Shown here piece after piece: positions 34,040 through 44,562 of a stretch of DNA of 64,000 bases. Both the position numbers and the translations under genes were made by a program. Positions within the stretch are counted from its first letter, which is position 1. Each line of letters begins with the position of its first letter. A model generated the notes under the pieces. That model worked only from the letters and a program-made list of their open reading frames with translations, had not been told where the DNA came from and searched no databases. Origin of the DNA: Isoetes taiwanensis (taxonomy: Eukaryota > Streptophyta > Lycopodiopsida > Isoetales > Isoetaceae); assembly GCA_021234155.1 (NCBI GenBank), contig JAJEKV010000004.1, positions 11,658,109-11,722,108 on the forward strand, read 5' to 3'.

Positions 34040-35335
34040 TTGGGATTTTTGGATTCCAAGGAGCTGGTAATTAAAGGCCCAGATCCGAAAATACTCTGTG
34101 CTGGGGAAGAAGTCTTGATTCAGAAGGAGCAACAGATCAAAGCTTTTTTTCTCTGGTCGCAGGAGATTATTTCACCTGCGGCATTGATGCGAGTCTCCAA
34201 GCCTTATGTTGGGGATCAAACTATCCTTTCTTATCCTCCAATTTCCATGTCTTCAGGTATATGCAAGCCGGAGTGCAAGAGGGGAACCTATAAAGTAGTT
34301 TGTAAGGCATCTAGGAAGGTAGGAAGCTTGTGTTCAGACCCAAATAACGGAATATGCGTTCCGTGCAGCCAAGGTTGTCCAGAGGGGATGATCGAATCAA
34401 GTCCTTTGGTCCAGGTGGGGACAGAGTTTGCACTTATAATTGTTCAGATTGTAAACATCAGAGATGCCCATCTGAGTGCCATATTAGAAAGAGTGCCATA
34501 TTAGAAAGAAAAGATCCCTTCATGCACCCATTATCATTGGCGAATTGATCACTGCAGATCTGGTTGTGGGCCTGCTTGGTTGTGGGCCTGCTTGCATTAG
34601 TAGGAATAATCTGGTACAGATACAGACCGTCCAGAGAACCTCAGGCTGCAAGTAGACAAGGGTCTGTTAAAAAAGCAAGTACACAGAAATTGAACACGCT
34701 ACTGGAGGATTTGCAAAAGCAAGTGAAATTGGAAGAGGGAGTTTTTCGTGTGTTTTTAAAGGGGTCCTTGCAGATGGGCGAGTTGTTGCACTGAAGAGGG
34801 CTACTCTGAGCTCCAGACAGCAGTATAACATCAAGGATTCAAAGGATTTTCACAACGAGCTGGACCTTTTATCTCGTTTGAATCATGCTCATTTGCTTAA
34901 TCTGCTTGGGTATTGTGATGAAAATGGAGAGCGACTTTTAGTGTATGAGTTCATGGCACATAGAACCCTACATGAGCATCTTCATGGCAGACACAGTGGC
35001 CGTCTCAGCTGGATTAGAAGGGTTAAAATTGCAGTTCAAGCAGCCAGAGGTCTTGAATATTTACACGGATATGCTTGTCCTCCCGTTATCCACCGTGATA
35101 TTAAGTCTTCCAATATTCTTCTTGATGATGAGTGGAATGCTCGGGTGGGGGACTTTGGCTTGTCTCTTTTGGGTCCTCTTTTGTCTCTTTTGGGTCTTTA
35201 GGTTATCATAGATCCTCAATATTACAGACTTCATTATTTGACCACCAAGAGCGACGCCTATAGCTTTGGCGTTCTTCTAGTTCTTCTACTTGAGATTCTC
35301 AGTTTGATAAAGGCAATATTGTAGGCCACAATGTC
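34040..35335 (+). pseudogene. CR4-like: CRINKLY4-type receptor kinase fragment
   Basis: CRINKLY4 proteins are plasma-membrane receptor kinases with a beta-propeller, TNFR-like Cys repeats, one membrane helix and a Ser/Thr kinase, used in epidermal patterning. Here the propeller end is followed by the Cys-rich part (CKPECKRGTYKVVC, CVPCSQGCPEGMIES), with a frame change to SECHIRKSAILERK. The helix is at 34564-34620 (WACLVVGLLALVGIIW). The kinase then shows FHNELDLLSRLNHAHLLNLL, GERLLVYEFMAHRTL, QAARGLEYLHGYACPPVIHR (HRD loop with SSNILLDD) and GDFGLSLLGP (DFG). It then loses the activation segment and resumes as DPQYYRLHYLTTKSDAYSFG. Several shifts, a deletion after DFG and a missing N-terminus make it non-functional. 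It is intronless, like the plant gene. Confidence 0.88.
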
Positions 35336-35439
35336 TTAGGCACAAGAACCTATATTCATCAATATTGTAGGCCACAATGTCTTAGGCACAATAACCTATA
35401 GATATGTACACAACATTCATACACAATTTTCATTCATAC

Positions 35440-35828
35440 ACAATTTTCATTGCCCCGAAGGGGCAAAAAAAATTTTTAACCTATATCACAAACCATTACA
35501 TTACACGCATTAAAATTAAATTCCCCCTTAAACCCCCTTTTGTTTGGGTGCATATTCACACGGGGGGTGATGTAGGGCAGCGAGAGCCCTTATAATTATA
35601 TTTTGCATGTACAAAATCAACACTATATAGTATATTGCTTGAAATCTTATAGTATTTTTCAAATCTTGTTATACAGTATCATAATTTCTATATATCCATA
35701 CCCCACAAACGAGGAATTTTGTGTGCGGTGTAGATTAATGAATAAGGGGTGAATATGCCCATCCAACAGCTCTCGTTGCCCGGAGTCACCCCCCGTGTGA
35801 CACCCAAACAAAAGGGGGTTTAAGGGGG
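35440..35828 (+). repeat. 3' module of family X with 28-bp perfect inverted repeat
   Basis: Arms CCCCCTTAAACCCCCTTTTG TTTGGGTG (35523-35550) and its exact complement (35801-35828) bound 306 bp. Pairing continues inward (TCACACGGGGGGTGA, GGGCAACGAGAGC) after a 7-bp offset. A second copy lies at 43260-43559 with the right arm cut short. It could also be an independent MITE that both elements happen to carry. Confidence 0.8.
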
Positions 35829-35904
35829 TAGATATCATTTATGTCTAGGATCAGTTTGTACATATTAAAAAAATCAGAATCATTTTTGGGTTGCCCCTAA
35901 GGGG

Positions 35905-36205
35905 GCAAGCCCTTGTTGAGGTGGGTTTGTGGCATATGCTAGGTATATGCCAATATATACCCAGAATATGCCAATGACTGCTAAAAACCCATCATAGGCT
36001 GTAAATGCTAGGTTGCCCCTGTTGCTAGAGAGGAACTGTGGAAACCGGGAAACCGGTGCAAGCCCTTGTTGAGGTGGGTTTGTGGCATATGCTAGGTATA
36101 TGCCAATATATACCCAGAATATGCCAATGACTGCTAAAAACCCATCATAGGCTGTAAATGCTAGGTTGCCCCTGTTCTTTGGAGAGGAATCGTGGAAACC
36201 GGGAA
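35905..36205 (+). repeat. Tandem duplication, 153-bp unit, two copies
   Basis: GCAAGCCCTTGTTGAGG starts at 35905 and at 36058. The second copy runs to the CGGGAAACGG near 36205. Both contain GGCATATGCTAGGTATATGCC. The repeated minus-strand frame it produces is not a recognised protein. Confidence 0.9.
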
Positions 36206-36214
36206 ACGGTGCTC

Positions 36215-36900
36215 GCTCCTTGCTCGAGGTGCAAAGCATTGATGGATGGACTGTCTTATGGTAGCCTTGATCGCTCCGCAATTGAAGGATTGCTTTCACG
36301 ATGCCCACATCTTACCCACATCGGTCTCAATGGTCGTGCAAATGTTCATGATATTGAATGGGTTCCGGAAGTTTTGGCAAGCAAACTGATTGGGATACCC
36401 ATATGGAATCTGTTGATAAAATATCATTGGACGATGTACATATGCATGACCTTGCTGATGATGAGGTTGCTTTTGGCTTTGGAGGAGTGGGCATGTTTAC
36501 TGACGTGCACACTAGTTTACAAAAGAGTCTATTGGCATCCTTTAATAATGGGGCACTTGGGAGTGGGTTACCGATTCTTGTAGATGACTTGATGATACAA
36601 CACGGAAATGCATGTTAGGATTGGGAAGATGGCTATTCTTGCAAAGCACTTCGGACATTGAATTGTGTTGGATGCCCTAACATAAAGAGAGTAGTTATCC
36701 CGGATCGCTTTCGGTGTTTTAATCTATCCTCCTCTCAACCTTTCATTATCAACAAATGTTCGAGAAGTTCAACCTGGAATGTTCCAATTTGATTCAAATC
36801 GAACTTAAGGTTTGTGCAACGCTTTCTTATCCTGCATATATAACATGTGCGGGGGTTTGCTTAAATAAAGAAGGAAACAGATTTTTACAAGTTGTTTACC
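36215..36900 (+). pseudogene. FBL15-like: FBL15-type F-box/LRR protein, C-terminal fragment
   Basis: FBL15 (Arabidopsis At4g33210 type) is an F-box protein with many leucine-rich repeats, expected to act as an SCF ubiquitin-ligase adaptor. This piece holds a late part of the protein: MDGLSYGSLDRSAIEGLLSR, CPHLTHIGLNGRANVHDIEW. In another frame it continues ALRTLNCVGCPNIKRVVIPD, and then NVREV and ECSNLIQIELKVC. Frame changes and a divergent insert (DDVHMHDLADDEVAFGFGG) lie between. It is placed before, not after, the piece at 37340-39070 that encodes the earlier half, so the gene order is permuted. Confidence 0.82.
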
Positions 36901-37334
36901 GATACTCTTGGAGACATATTGTTAGCTTTTTTTTCCATGTCAAATGTGTTGGTCAATAAACTTAGAATTGACATTTGACTTGTTAATGTTTCCAAAGAAT
37001 CTGCGTGGCTTTATTGTAACTCAAGTTAGACTGCCCTCGATTGATCGGGTCTATGTTTGCGTGTATAGCATTTTGTGTAGTTTTGTGTGAACGAATTATT
37101 TGTTGGGTCCTTAGTACTTCCCTTGTCTATGTTTACGCTATCGATAGAGATCAGAAAATTCAATTTGAAAGGCAATCTGCAAAGACCGAGTTGTAAATTC
37201 ATCTTTTGTTGATTTTTGGAAGTCTTTAAACTTTGAAGGACTTAAAGTTTCTCCTCAAAGAAGGTCGAGCTTTTACATAGTCAATCATTTAAATAAAATG
37301 CAGGTACTTAAACTGAGCATTGGATTTTTTCGAT

Positions 37335-39075
37335 TTTGCAGTCAGCCGCGTATGTTCAAGATATCCCAATGCTGTGGAGTTAAATCTACGGATTACTCCA
37401 TCTGTAGATGAATCAGTTGTACAGGATGCACTGCATTCATTAAGGTAGAGCAGTTTATGTAGTCTGAGTTTGATTACTCTAGTGCTATCACCTGCATGTG
37501 ATAATAAACATTTGTTTGTTGCAGGCGATTGGAGGCGTTGATATTGGGGAGTTGTTGTAAGAGGTAGCAGGCCTACTTTTTGTGTTGAAAGTGACACTCA
37601 TCATCTGGCTGAAATAACATTATCTACATGCAGATTTGTTAGAGCTTACTCTTTGAACTCCGTCTTTAATGGAGATTAATGTCGAAAACTGTTCCAGCTT
37701 AAACCGCATTGATATCACCTCAACCAGCATCAAGGTATGGTATATCGTGGGATGATTTAAAATTTGGATATGTTGTACATTCTCTTGAATTCAGACATGC
37801 CTGTATGCCAAGTTTAGTTTATTTTAACTCTTCCTTACAACAGCCTTGCCACTTGATGATGACCTTGCAATGGAAAGTCACTATTTATATGTTTATATCA
37901 ATTGAATCACCTATCGTTTCGGTGGATCTTTTGTATCATCCATGGCATTTTGTTTTCTTGGGAATACCCGCATATATATAAAGTTAGAATTTTGTTTTCT
38001 ATGCGATTCGCTTGTAAAAAAAGCGTTAATTCGCTAAGAAATTACTTAACAAGTCCAGATATGATAGTACAATTTCGTTAAATCAAGTATTATTTTTTTG
38101 AGGTATCGTGCATTTATTGTCTAGTTTTTGTGCCTGGATGTGGCATTAACTTCCTCTCACTTGGCTTGTGCAGAAGCTTGCCTTAAGTCAGCAGCAAGGG
38201 TTGACAACTATAGCATTGCAATGCCCTTGGCTACGAGAGGTTGACTTAACAGAGTGCGACTCTTTTGAATCGTTGTGCAAGGTATTCAATGAGGGTGGTG
38301 GATGTCCGGGCTTAGCACTTTGATCCTTCACAGTTGTGAGGTAAACGTGATGCAAGGATGTATTTGGTTTTCGTTTAAAGCCGGCCTTTCTAAGTCTTTA
38401 TATTTTCTCTAGTTGATTGATAGAATGAGGAAATTAACAACCATTATTATTATTATTATTATTATTATTAATATTATTGCACTACTGGCGTTTTGCGAGG
38501 GGTTTGATGGCGGTGACCCCGAAAGTACCCAATCCTTTTCAAAGTTGTCCTTAGTTGGTTGTCAAAAAATGTGTTCACTTGACCTTGTCCGCCCGAACCT
38601 TGAGAAGCTTCAATTGGATGGTTGTGATCACCGACAACTACATCCTTCTCCCGTAACGTTGGCGGTAAATGCAAGTAAATGCATCTCTTTTTGGGTCCTA
38701 TTTCTTACATTTGTAGCTATTAAATTTGCGGGTGGGATTACAAATCACTAAATCTTGGGATTTACCCCATTTATCGAAGCTGAAGATTGAAGCTACGGAA
38801 ATGACAGATTCTTGATTTGAGGGGTTGTGGGGTATTATCTCGAGGCAGCTCTATGTTGTCCTAGGTTGTTAAGCCTCGGCGCCTCTTATTGCGGTAAGTT
38901 TTTGGATGAACAAGCCAGCATATAGAGCTGCTCGACATTATCTAATACTGAGTTGATCTTTGTGCGATCAACTAGGAGATGATCATTTAGCGTATTAATC
39001 GCAAATGCATGTCCGATGATACAATCACTTATATTGGCTTCTTGCCCGTCTGTGGGACCAAGTAAGAACATTATA
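37335..39075 (+). pseudogene. FBL15-like: FBL15-type F-box/LRR protein, middle fragments with introns
   Basis: Pieces in order: SRVCSRYPNAVELNLRITPS VDESVVQDALHSLR (the region just after the F-box) up to a GT donor near 37443; RRLEALILG after an AG at about 37524; ESDTHHLAEITLSTCRFVRA near 37590; KLALSQQQGLTTIALQCPWL then GGGCPGLSTLILHSCE near 38175-38340; FSKLSLVGCQKMCSLDLVRP and LEKLQLDGCDH near 38535-38630; RGCGVLSRGSS near 38820; and CPMIQSLILASCPSVGP near 39010-39060. The retained introns show a genomic source. One intron holds an (ATT)n run (38442-38475). Stops and shifts throughout make it a pseudogene. Confidence 0.82.
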
Positions 39076-40235
39076 TTTGGGATGATCGCATTCATTGATG
39101 ATGTTGGACTTATCGTATACTTTTCTAACAGATCTATCACCCGTGTTTGCGGCATGCCCTTATCCGGAGGTATGGACACTATTTTTCTCAAATTTCTTGA
39201 GAGGGTGTTAGAACAACCGCTTTGATTTACGTCAATTTCTTTATAATAGTCAATGGCCTTGGCGGTTTAGAAAGATTGATGAAATGGTCAAGTTCAATGG
39301 TGAACAAGGAGATCAAGAACCAACGACATATCAAAGCCGATGAATGCGAAGTTGCGGGTGCACACGCATTTGGTTTGGGTGTTCCATCCGCCGCCTCAAA
39401 GCAAATCCTCACGTTGGGAACTAAGAGAACGATTAATGCGAACGCGCCGCTATCCAAAGCCTCACTTGCATACTCTCAAACTGTCAAATCTAGTAATGAA
39501 GGCCTCGAATATTTTTCCATGCCTCAATTCAATTCAAATGTAGTGGAGGCCTCTATATTAGTCCATGCCTCAATTCAATTCATGTGTTATTCTTTTCAAG
39601 ATAGATAATTTTTATATTGCAATCTTATAGTAGATTTCTGGTAGCATCTGGGAATTGATGAGGACAAGAGCTTTTGTGTAAGAGTCTCATTAAAATTTGT
39701 ATTTAAAAGCATTAGAATTTGTAGAATTTCTATTTAAGCATCATTATGAAACTGTTTTTATGCAAACCAACCTACTAATCATGATTTCCAGATTCAAGAT
39801 TGGCTTTGTTGCAAACACCAGCCTACCAAGAATTTAGGTCTCCAGTTGAACAATCAGTTTTATCCCAATTAAGCCCATCAAAATAACTTGTGCTCGTAAA
39901 AGCACCCCTTCAAGAAATACCTTACGGATTTGAAAGGGCAAAAATGGTCTTTGAGAATTGATGATGTTTGCTATCATACATTAATTACCCCTATAACAAC
40001 CCCTACAAGAAATTTATTGTGACAGTTGCAGTGAATATTCCTTTGGTTCTAAATATGTAGAGTGGGGTTGCACTCACTATACGTTTGATAATGCTAGTAA
40101 TGTATTTGTGTCTGCATTCTTTGACATGCGGGATTTGAGCCCATTTTTTACCTTGTGTTCTGCTATGTTTCTGGTGATATTTTTATGTCATACCACGTGG
40201 CAGCATCTAATAGGAACATATGACGTTAGATAGAG
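39076..40235. other. No gene recognised
   Basis: One frame (39222-39608) is open for 128 codons but resembles no family I know. It may be flanking DNA carried with the FBL15 piece. At 40237-40270 there is a (GGGA)n run. Confidence 0.4.
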
Positions 40236-40272
40236 TGAGGGAGGGAGGGAGGGAGGGAGGGAGGGAGGGATG

Positions 40273-40407
40273 TGTTATAAGTGATCATTACTTGACTAGA
40301 TTTTGCGACAACACATCCAATAATATCCACGGAGATCCTGTGTGATTTCTTGAGGGATATGACTGTGATTAGGCTATTTACTGAGAACTAACAGTGGTAT
40401 CAAAGCA
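40273..40407 (+). mobile_element. 121-bp LTR plus primer-binding site (TRIM-like)
   Basis: The segment 40273-40393 begins TGTTATAAGTG and ends GAACTAACA, so its ends TGTTA/TAACA are inverted. It is followed at once by GTGGTATCAAAGCA, one mismatch from the tRNA-Met-type primer-binding site. LTRs this short are typical of TRIM elements. The second LTR was not found before the insertion ends at 40822, so it is a fragment. Confidence 0.55.
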
Positions 40408-41619
40408 AGTAGATATGCTCAGTAAGGTGTTGACGGAATTTAAACTAGTGTAAAGCACAAGTAGGTACAGGCTGAGGAGGAGTTGTAAGGATAAGGATGC
40501 AGCCTGTACATAAGATTATTAGATGATAATGTGGCATTGAGGCTGCCAAAGGCTGCAGGCATTTGAGTTATTGATCAGAGAAACAAGGAGCAGTTCAATC
40601 TGCAAGAGGTAAATTGCGTAGGCTTGAATTGGCCCTTTCCAGACCTAGAATAATATTTTAGGGATCAAGGGTCAAATTCTTGTTGAAAACAAGAATCAAG
40701 TATCAAGTATTGTATTGTTTTGAAGTAGCATTTTTGATTGATTGTGAATCATGACTTTGAAGTATGATTTAAGCCACTTCGAGTCACGGAGGGCAACCCT
40801 CCGTGCGTAGCACCTTGTTTTCTATAGCCTTTATTTGTCATAAGGATTATTTTGTAAATCATGACGACATTGTTAAGATAAGAAAGCCCATGATGCTACA
40901 CAAGAACATGGAATTACGTGGACTTTATGGACTTTATGCTGCTTCTCAAGTTGTGTAGTGTAATGGCCTTTCCCGACAACGTTGTCGCCCATATGTAGCA
41001 TTATAACAGGGGTTTTTTTTGTGATTTTATACACTTTTTGGCATGGTTTTCATATGATTTCATGGGCGTATTGCACAAGGCATACTAATCAGTATATCTA
41101 GAGTGCACTCCGCATGTTTTATTGTCTAAATTCCATATCCCCAATGGTTTACCCCCTTTTATTTTAGGGTTTCACTTTAGGGTTATTTTAGGGTTTTAAA
41201 GAGCAGCAGAGGAAGATGCTGCTCCAACATATCTCCCAATCATCCGCTAAGCTTCATTGCTCGAGTTGTGCGTCCCTCCTGTTGTGCTCTGAGTTGTGAG
41301 CTATTTTCTTTAAAACCTTTTACCTTTTGCAATACCTTATATAACAGTGATAGCGGCAACGTGAAGGAGACAGAGTACCTGGCCGGCAGCATAAAGCGAC
41401 AATCATCGACAATCATGACAATAATTTTCTGCTACAGTAAGTTTTAGACCTAGATACAGTAGTTTTAAGACCAGCCTGCTACTCTCGGCTCAATTCCGGC
41501 AGCGGCTGACCCGACCTCAGCAAATTGGTTCTGGCCGTCATTCTGCAGTGGTTGGTTTGCTTTATCTTCTAAGTATAAGCCTTCAGTTCTAAATTGCAGG
41601 GGAACTTCAAATCAGACTC

Positions 41620-42195
41620 TGTGAAATCCCTGGTTGATCTTGGTGATGTGGGGAGAACCCAAATTCCTTTCCATCCCTTTAAACTTGAGCTTTGCTAAAG
41701 AGGATTCTTTAGTGTTAATTTGTTTCCATAAACTAGATTTCTTTGCTCTGGAACAGCCCGGTTGGGTGGAGAGCTTAGCCGTGAAGGCTGGACCTTGTGG
41801 ATTATTTGTTGGTTGATCTCATTCTTTGACTCTGTTTTGTTATAAAATTTTGATGTCGTATCAGGACGAGGAGCTGTGTCACAGTCGGAAATGGTAGCCA
41901 GCCTCTGTTCAGGTAGTTCCTTTCGCCAAAGTTTTTTTTTGCAGAATACAAGCATTATGCTTCACGTGTTAGAGGTTCTGTCAGCTTTGGTCAGTATTGG
42001 CTTGTCTTTGTTCAGACTAATTCGGCACAATTTTAATGGTGAGCCTAAACGGAGAAATTTGGCCAATGCGGCATATTTATTCTACGCTCTCATCTTTACA
42101 GAGACATCTATTTTTGTCATAGAAAAGGCCTATTGGTCATACAGGATCTACTGGCAAGATTTATTGGGAGAAGTCACACAGAAGTCAGTGTGATT
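41620..42195 (+). pseudogene. Membrane-protein fragment, unrecognised (possibly BLE2/ARM-type)
   Basis: The frame 41876-42193 encodes two likely membrane helices, MLHVLEVLSALVSIGLSLFR and AAYLFYALIFTETSIFVIEK, followed by AYWSYRIYWQDLLGEV. The pattern of a FYAL..TE...F..EKAYW helix reminds me of the N-terminal part of plant BLE2-like/ARM-repeat proteins, but I cannot be sure. A frame at 41634-41816 may be an upstream exon. It is cargo of element member 2; nothing shows that it is expressed. Confidence 0.3.
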
Positions 42196-43150
42196 TGCAT
42201 TGCAGGTAATTTGCAGTCCAAGAAGGAAATAACGGGAAATAACGGAAAGCTTGCCGCAGTATGATCGAACTCTTTTGGTTAAGAAGTACTTGTAAGTTTA
42301 TGATTGGGTTTTTCTTTTCTTAGGAATTGAACGCTGAATCTCCAATCTGCTCACTCTGCATTCTTAGTATTTGTGTATGTTTAATGGTTAAAAATTCTTA
42401 TCTGTTGAAGAATATCTGAAGTCTTTGGTTTTCATGACCATTTTGAGTATTTAAGGTTCATTGTTGTCTGAATATTTTTGCTCGTGAAGCATTCTGTCTT
42501 CAAAGAATTTCGTAGATGATAATAAACTTAAAAGCAGCAACTAGTCTTTTTATTGTTGTCAATGATGCAACTAGTTTTTAAGTCTTTGTGGTCTTTAGTG
42601 TACGTTAATAAATCTTTTTTTCCTTTTCTCTTTGGAGATGGAATGTTAATATGTATTGTGCCATTTATAAAATAGATACCAAATTGCAGCACTACGGACA
42701 GTCCTTGCCCAAAGCTGAAACCCAACTCAGCGGTGTCAAAGTCTGGGTTTTTAAAAGTTTCTGTGCGAACCTATGCAGGAGGACTGTGGCACATGTGGTT
42801 TGACAGATTTTTCAGGCTGATTCCTGTAGAATCTTGTTCAGGAGACTAGCTTGTGCCTTTCCTACCATTATAAATGGTTGCCTAACCCAAAGCTATATGC
42901 ATGTATTGATGTATGCAACTTGGAGAAAAAACAACAAGGATTTAACTGTTTGTTCATTATTAATAAATTCTATTATTACATGCTACCTCATGTATTAATA
43001 TTGATATTGGTATAATATTATATGTCTAATTCTATGCAATGTTTTCGTTTCCATAATTTGAGCACCTCTAGTTTGTTAGATTTGTGAGGCTATAATATAC
43101 CATCCATCATTAGAGTATTAGGTAATGTCTATATCTACACCCCCACACCA
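42196..43150. other. No gene recognised
   Basis: AT-rich sequence, probably intron or flank carried with the membrane-protein fragment. No repeats or motifs of note until the shared 3' module begins near 43155. Confidence 0.4.
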
Positions 43151-43259
43151 TCCTTAAGGCCCCGAAGGGGCCAAAAAATTTTTTAGTTAACACAAACCAT
43201 TAACACACAACTAACATTATTAACACAAACTATTGCATTTGACACATTTAAATTAAAAT

Positions 43260-43559
43260 CCCCCTTAAACCCCCTTTGGTTTGGGTGCATATTCACACGG
43301 GGGGTTACGTAGGGCAGCGAGAGCCTCAAAAAATTTATAATACATGTACAAAATTAACACCATTAAGTACATTCTCTCAAACCTTATAGTATTTTGCAAA
43401 CATTAATATACAGTATATAAAAATTTGTACATGCATACCCCACAAACGAGGATTGCTATGTACGGTCCAGATCTTGGAATAAAGGGAAAATATGCCCATC
43501 CGACAGCTCTCGTTGCCCGAAGTAACCCCCCGTGTGAATATGCACCCAAACCAAAGGGG
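43260..43559 (+). repeat. Second copy of the family X inverted-repeat module
   Basis: CCCCCTTAAACCCCCTTTGG at 43260 pairs with CCAAAGGGG at 43551-43559; pairing continues with TTCACACGGGGGGTTAC and GGGCAACGAGAGC. The outer right arm is lost. Overall layout as at 35523-35828, with many substitutions. Confidence 0.8.
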
Positions 43560-44054
43560 CAAACCCGTGTGACACATTTTGCAAAACTTATATGTGGGCA
43601 AGAAGTTCTATTACAATGCCAATGCCTTCATCTATCCATGGCACAATTTAAGTGCCATTTCTTTGATTGTCGATGAGACTCCCCTCCCCTCGCAATTATA
43701 ATGTTAGTTTATAGTACTCACTATGACCACCACTTTTAGTCAACAAACCATGGAGAAGGTAGTTTTTACATTCTTAAATGACAACGTCTATTGATATATA
43801 GAAATTGGGTCCTGGGCAAAATGTCCTAATGTAAAATGCCTTAGGAATAAAAAAAAGGAAAGGCCTTGGTAAGAAACCCAACAATCTTATTGACAAGATA
43901 ATCATTTATTTACAATTCAAAAAAATAGATGCACTAGGGTGGAGTTATTGCGACGCACTCCAACTGAATATGGCTAAATCCTACAAATTCGAAGGAAGTC
44001 ACTATTATCATCTTGGTTAAAAATAATGCTCCGCAACAACCTACCCTGCCAACA

Positions 44055-44350
44055 TCTTGGCATCCTCGCTTGCTAATTGATGCCTCGACAATCTCACACT
44101 ACCAATATTCACAAACAACTCCAACCATTTTAAACACTCTCTTGCCAACACCTTAGGAACCTCGCCTTGCCAGTTCGCATCTCGGAACCTCATACTACCA
44201 ATATTTACAAACACTACCAATATTCATAAACAACTCCAACCATGTTGAAGACTCTCTTACCAACATTTTAGCAACCTCGACTTGCCTATTGGATTCTCAA
44301 CAACCTCACATTACCAATACTCACAAAGAACTCCAACCATTTTGAACACT
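44055..44350 (+). repeat. Minisatellite of roughly 100-110-bp units
   Basis: Three units contain ACCAATATTCACAAACAACT, CCAACCATTTT, ACACTCTCTTGCCAACA and ACCTCGCCTTGCC, with small changes between copies. No coding potential. Confidence 0.75.
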
Positions 44351-44428
44351 CTAAGATGGATTTTAACAACTTCAGTCTATGCGTGATTCGCGTTAATACA
44401 CAACTCAAAAATGCACCTCATGACATTA

Positions 44429-44458
44429 GCCCGGCAACGCCGGGCACGCGTTTACTAG
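44429..44458 (+). mobile_element. Helitron-type 3' end
   Basis: Hairpin GCCCGGC-AAC-GCCGGGC (44429-44445), then 9 nt, then CTAG (44455-44458) followed by T. This is the standard 3' terminus of Helitrons, which insert between A and T. The same layout recurs at 63101-63130. The 5' end was not identified. Confidence 0.65.
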
Positions 44459-44562
44459 TCTACTTACTTAAAATGTTTCTTGGATTTTTTGCTGATGCCG
44501 GTATGCCCTTTTCCGGCGTTACTTTTGGAAGAGGAAAGTGTTTTTTCCGCCCAACTGCCTTT

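Larger units (their letters stand above)
33731..35828 (+). mobile_element. Gene-carrying element, family X, member 1
   Basis: This segment is absent from copy B (57870-57885). It shares its first 115 bp (TAGCATTATAACAGGGG, GGTTTTCATATGATTT, TCTAGAGTGCAC) with 40996-41113. Its last 390 bp (from CCCCGAAGGGGCAAAA to a terminal 306-bp inverted-repeat module) match 43155-43559. Between these common ends lies a CRINKLY4-like kinase fragment, whereas the other member carries a different gene. Shared ends with different cargo define a gene-capturing family. The class is unknown: no transposase, no clear TSD, and the large inverted repeat sits only at the 3' end. Confidence 0.65.
35886..40822 (+). mobile_element. 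Helentron-like insertion carrying FBL15 fragments
   Basis: Copy B reads AGAATCATTTTTTTCTATAGCC (57933 on) where copy A has 4.9 kb inserted between T-runs, consistent with insertion at a TT. The left end starts GGGTTGCCCCTAAGG. The right end has the hairpin CACGGAGGG-CAA-CCCTCCGTG (about 40785-40805) followed by CGTAGCACCTTG. The left-end word GGGTTGCCC recurs inverted within that hairpin. A TT target, terminal and subterminal inverted words, a 3' hairpin and tandem repeats near one end are typical of Helentron/Helitron2 elements. No Rep-helicase gene is present, so it would be non-autonomous. Class is inferred; the insertion limits are seen directly. Confidence 0.55.
40996..43566 (+). mobile_element. 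Gene-carrying element, family X, member 2
   Basis: Absent from copy B, which reads CGCCCATAATGACACA at 58067-58082. Its 5' 115 bp and 3' 400 bp match member 1 (33731-35828), but the cargo differs: a membrane-protein fragment at 41876-42193 with putative upstream exons. The right end stops inside the inverted-repeat module (AAAGGGG then CAAACCCGTG), so this copy is slightly truncated or rearranged. Confidence 0.6.

Noticed and set aside
35905-36205. CRISPR-like array
   Set aside because: Two long tandem copies without spacers; the genome is eukaryotic.
35880-36308. A repeated minus-strand frame with AFTAYDGFLAVIGIFWVY twice, looking like a small organelle membrane protein
   Set aside because: It is produced by a 153-bp tandem duplication and matches no chloroplast or mitochondrial protein I can recall.
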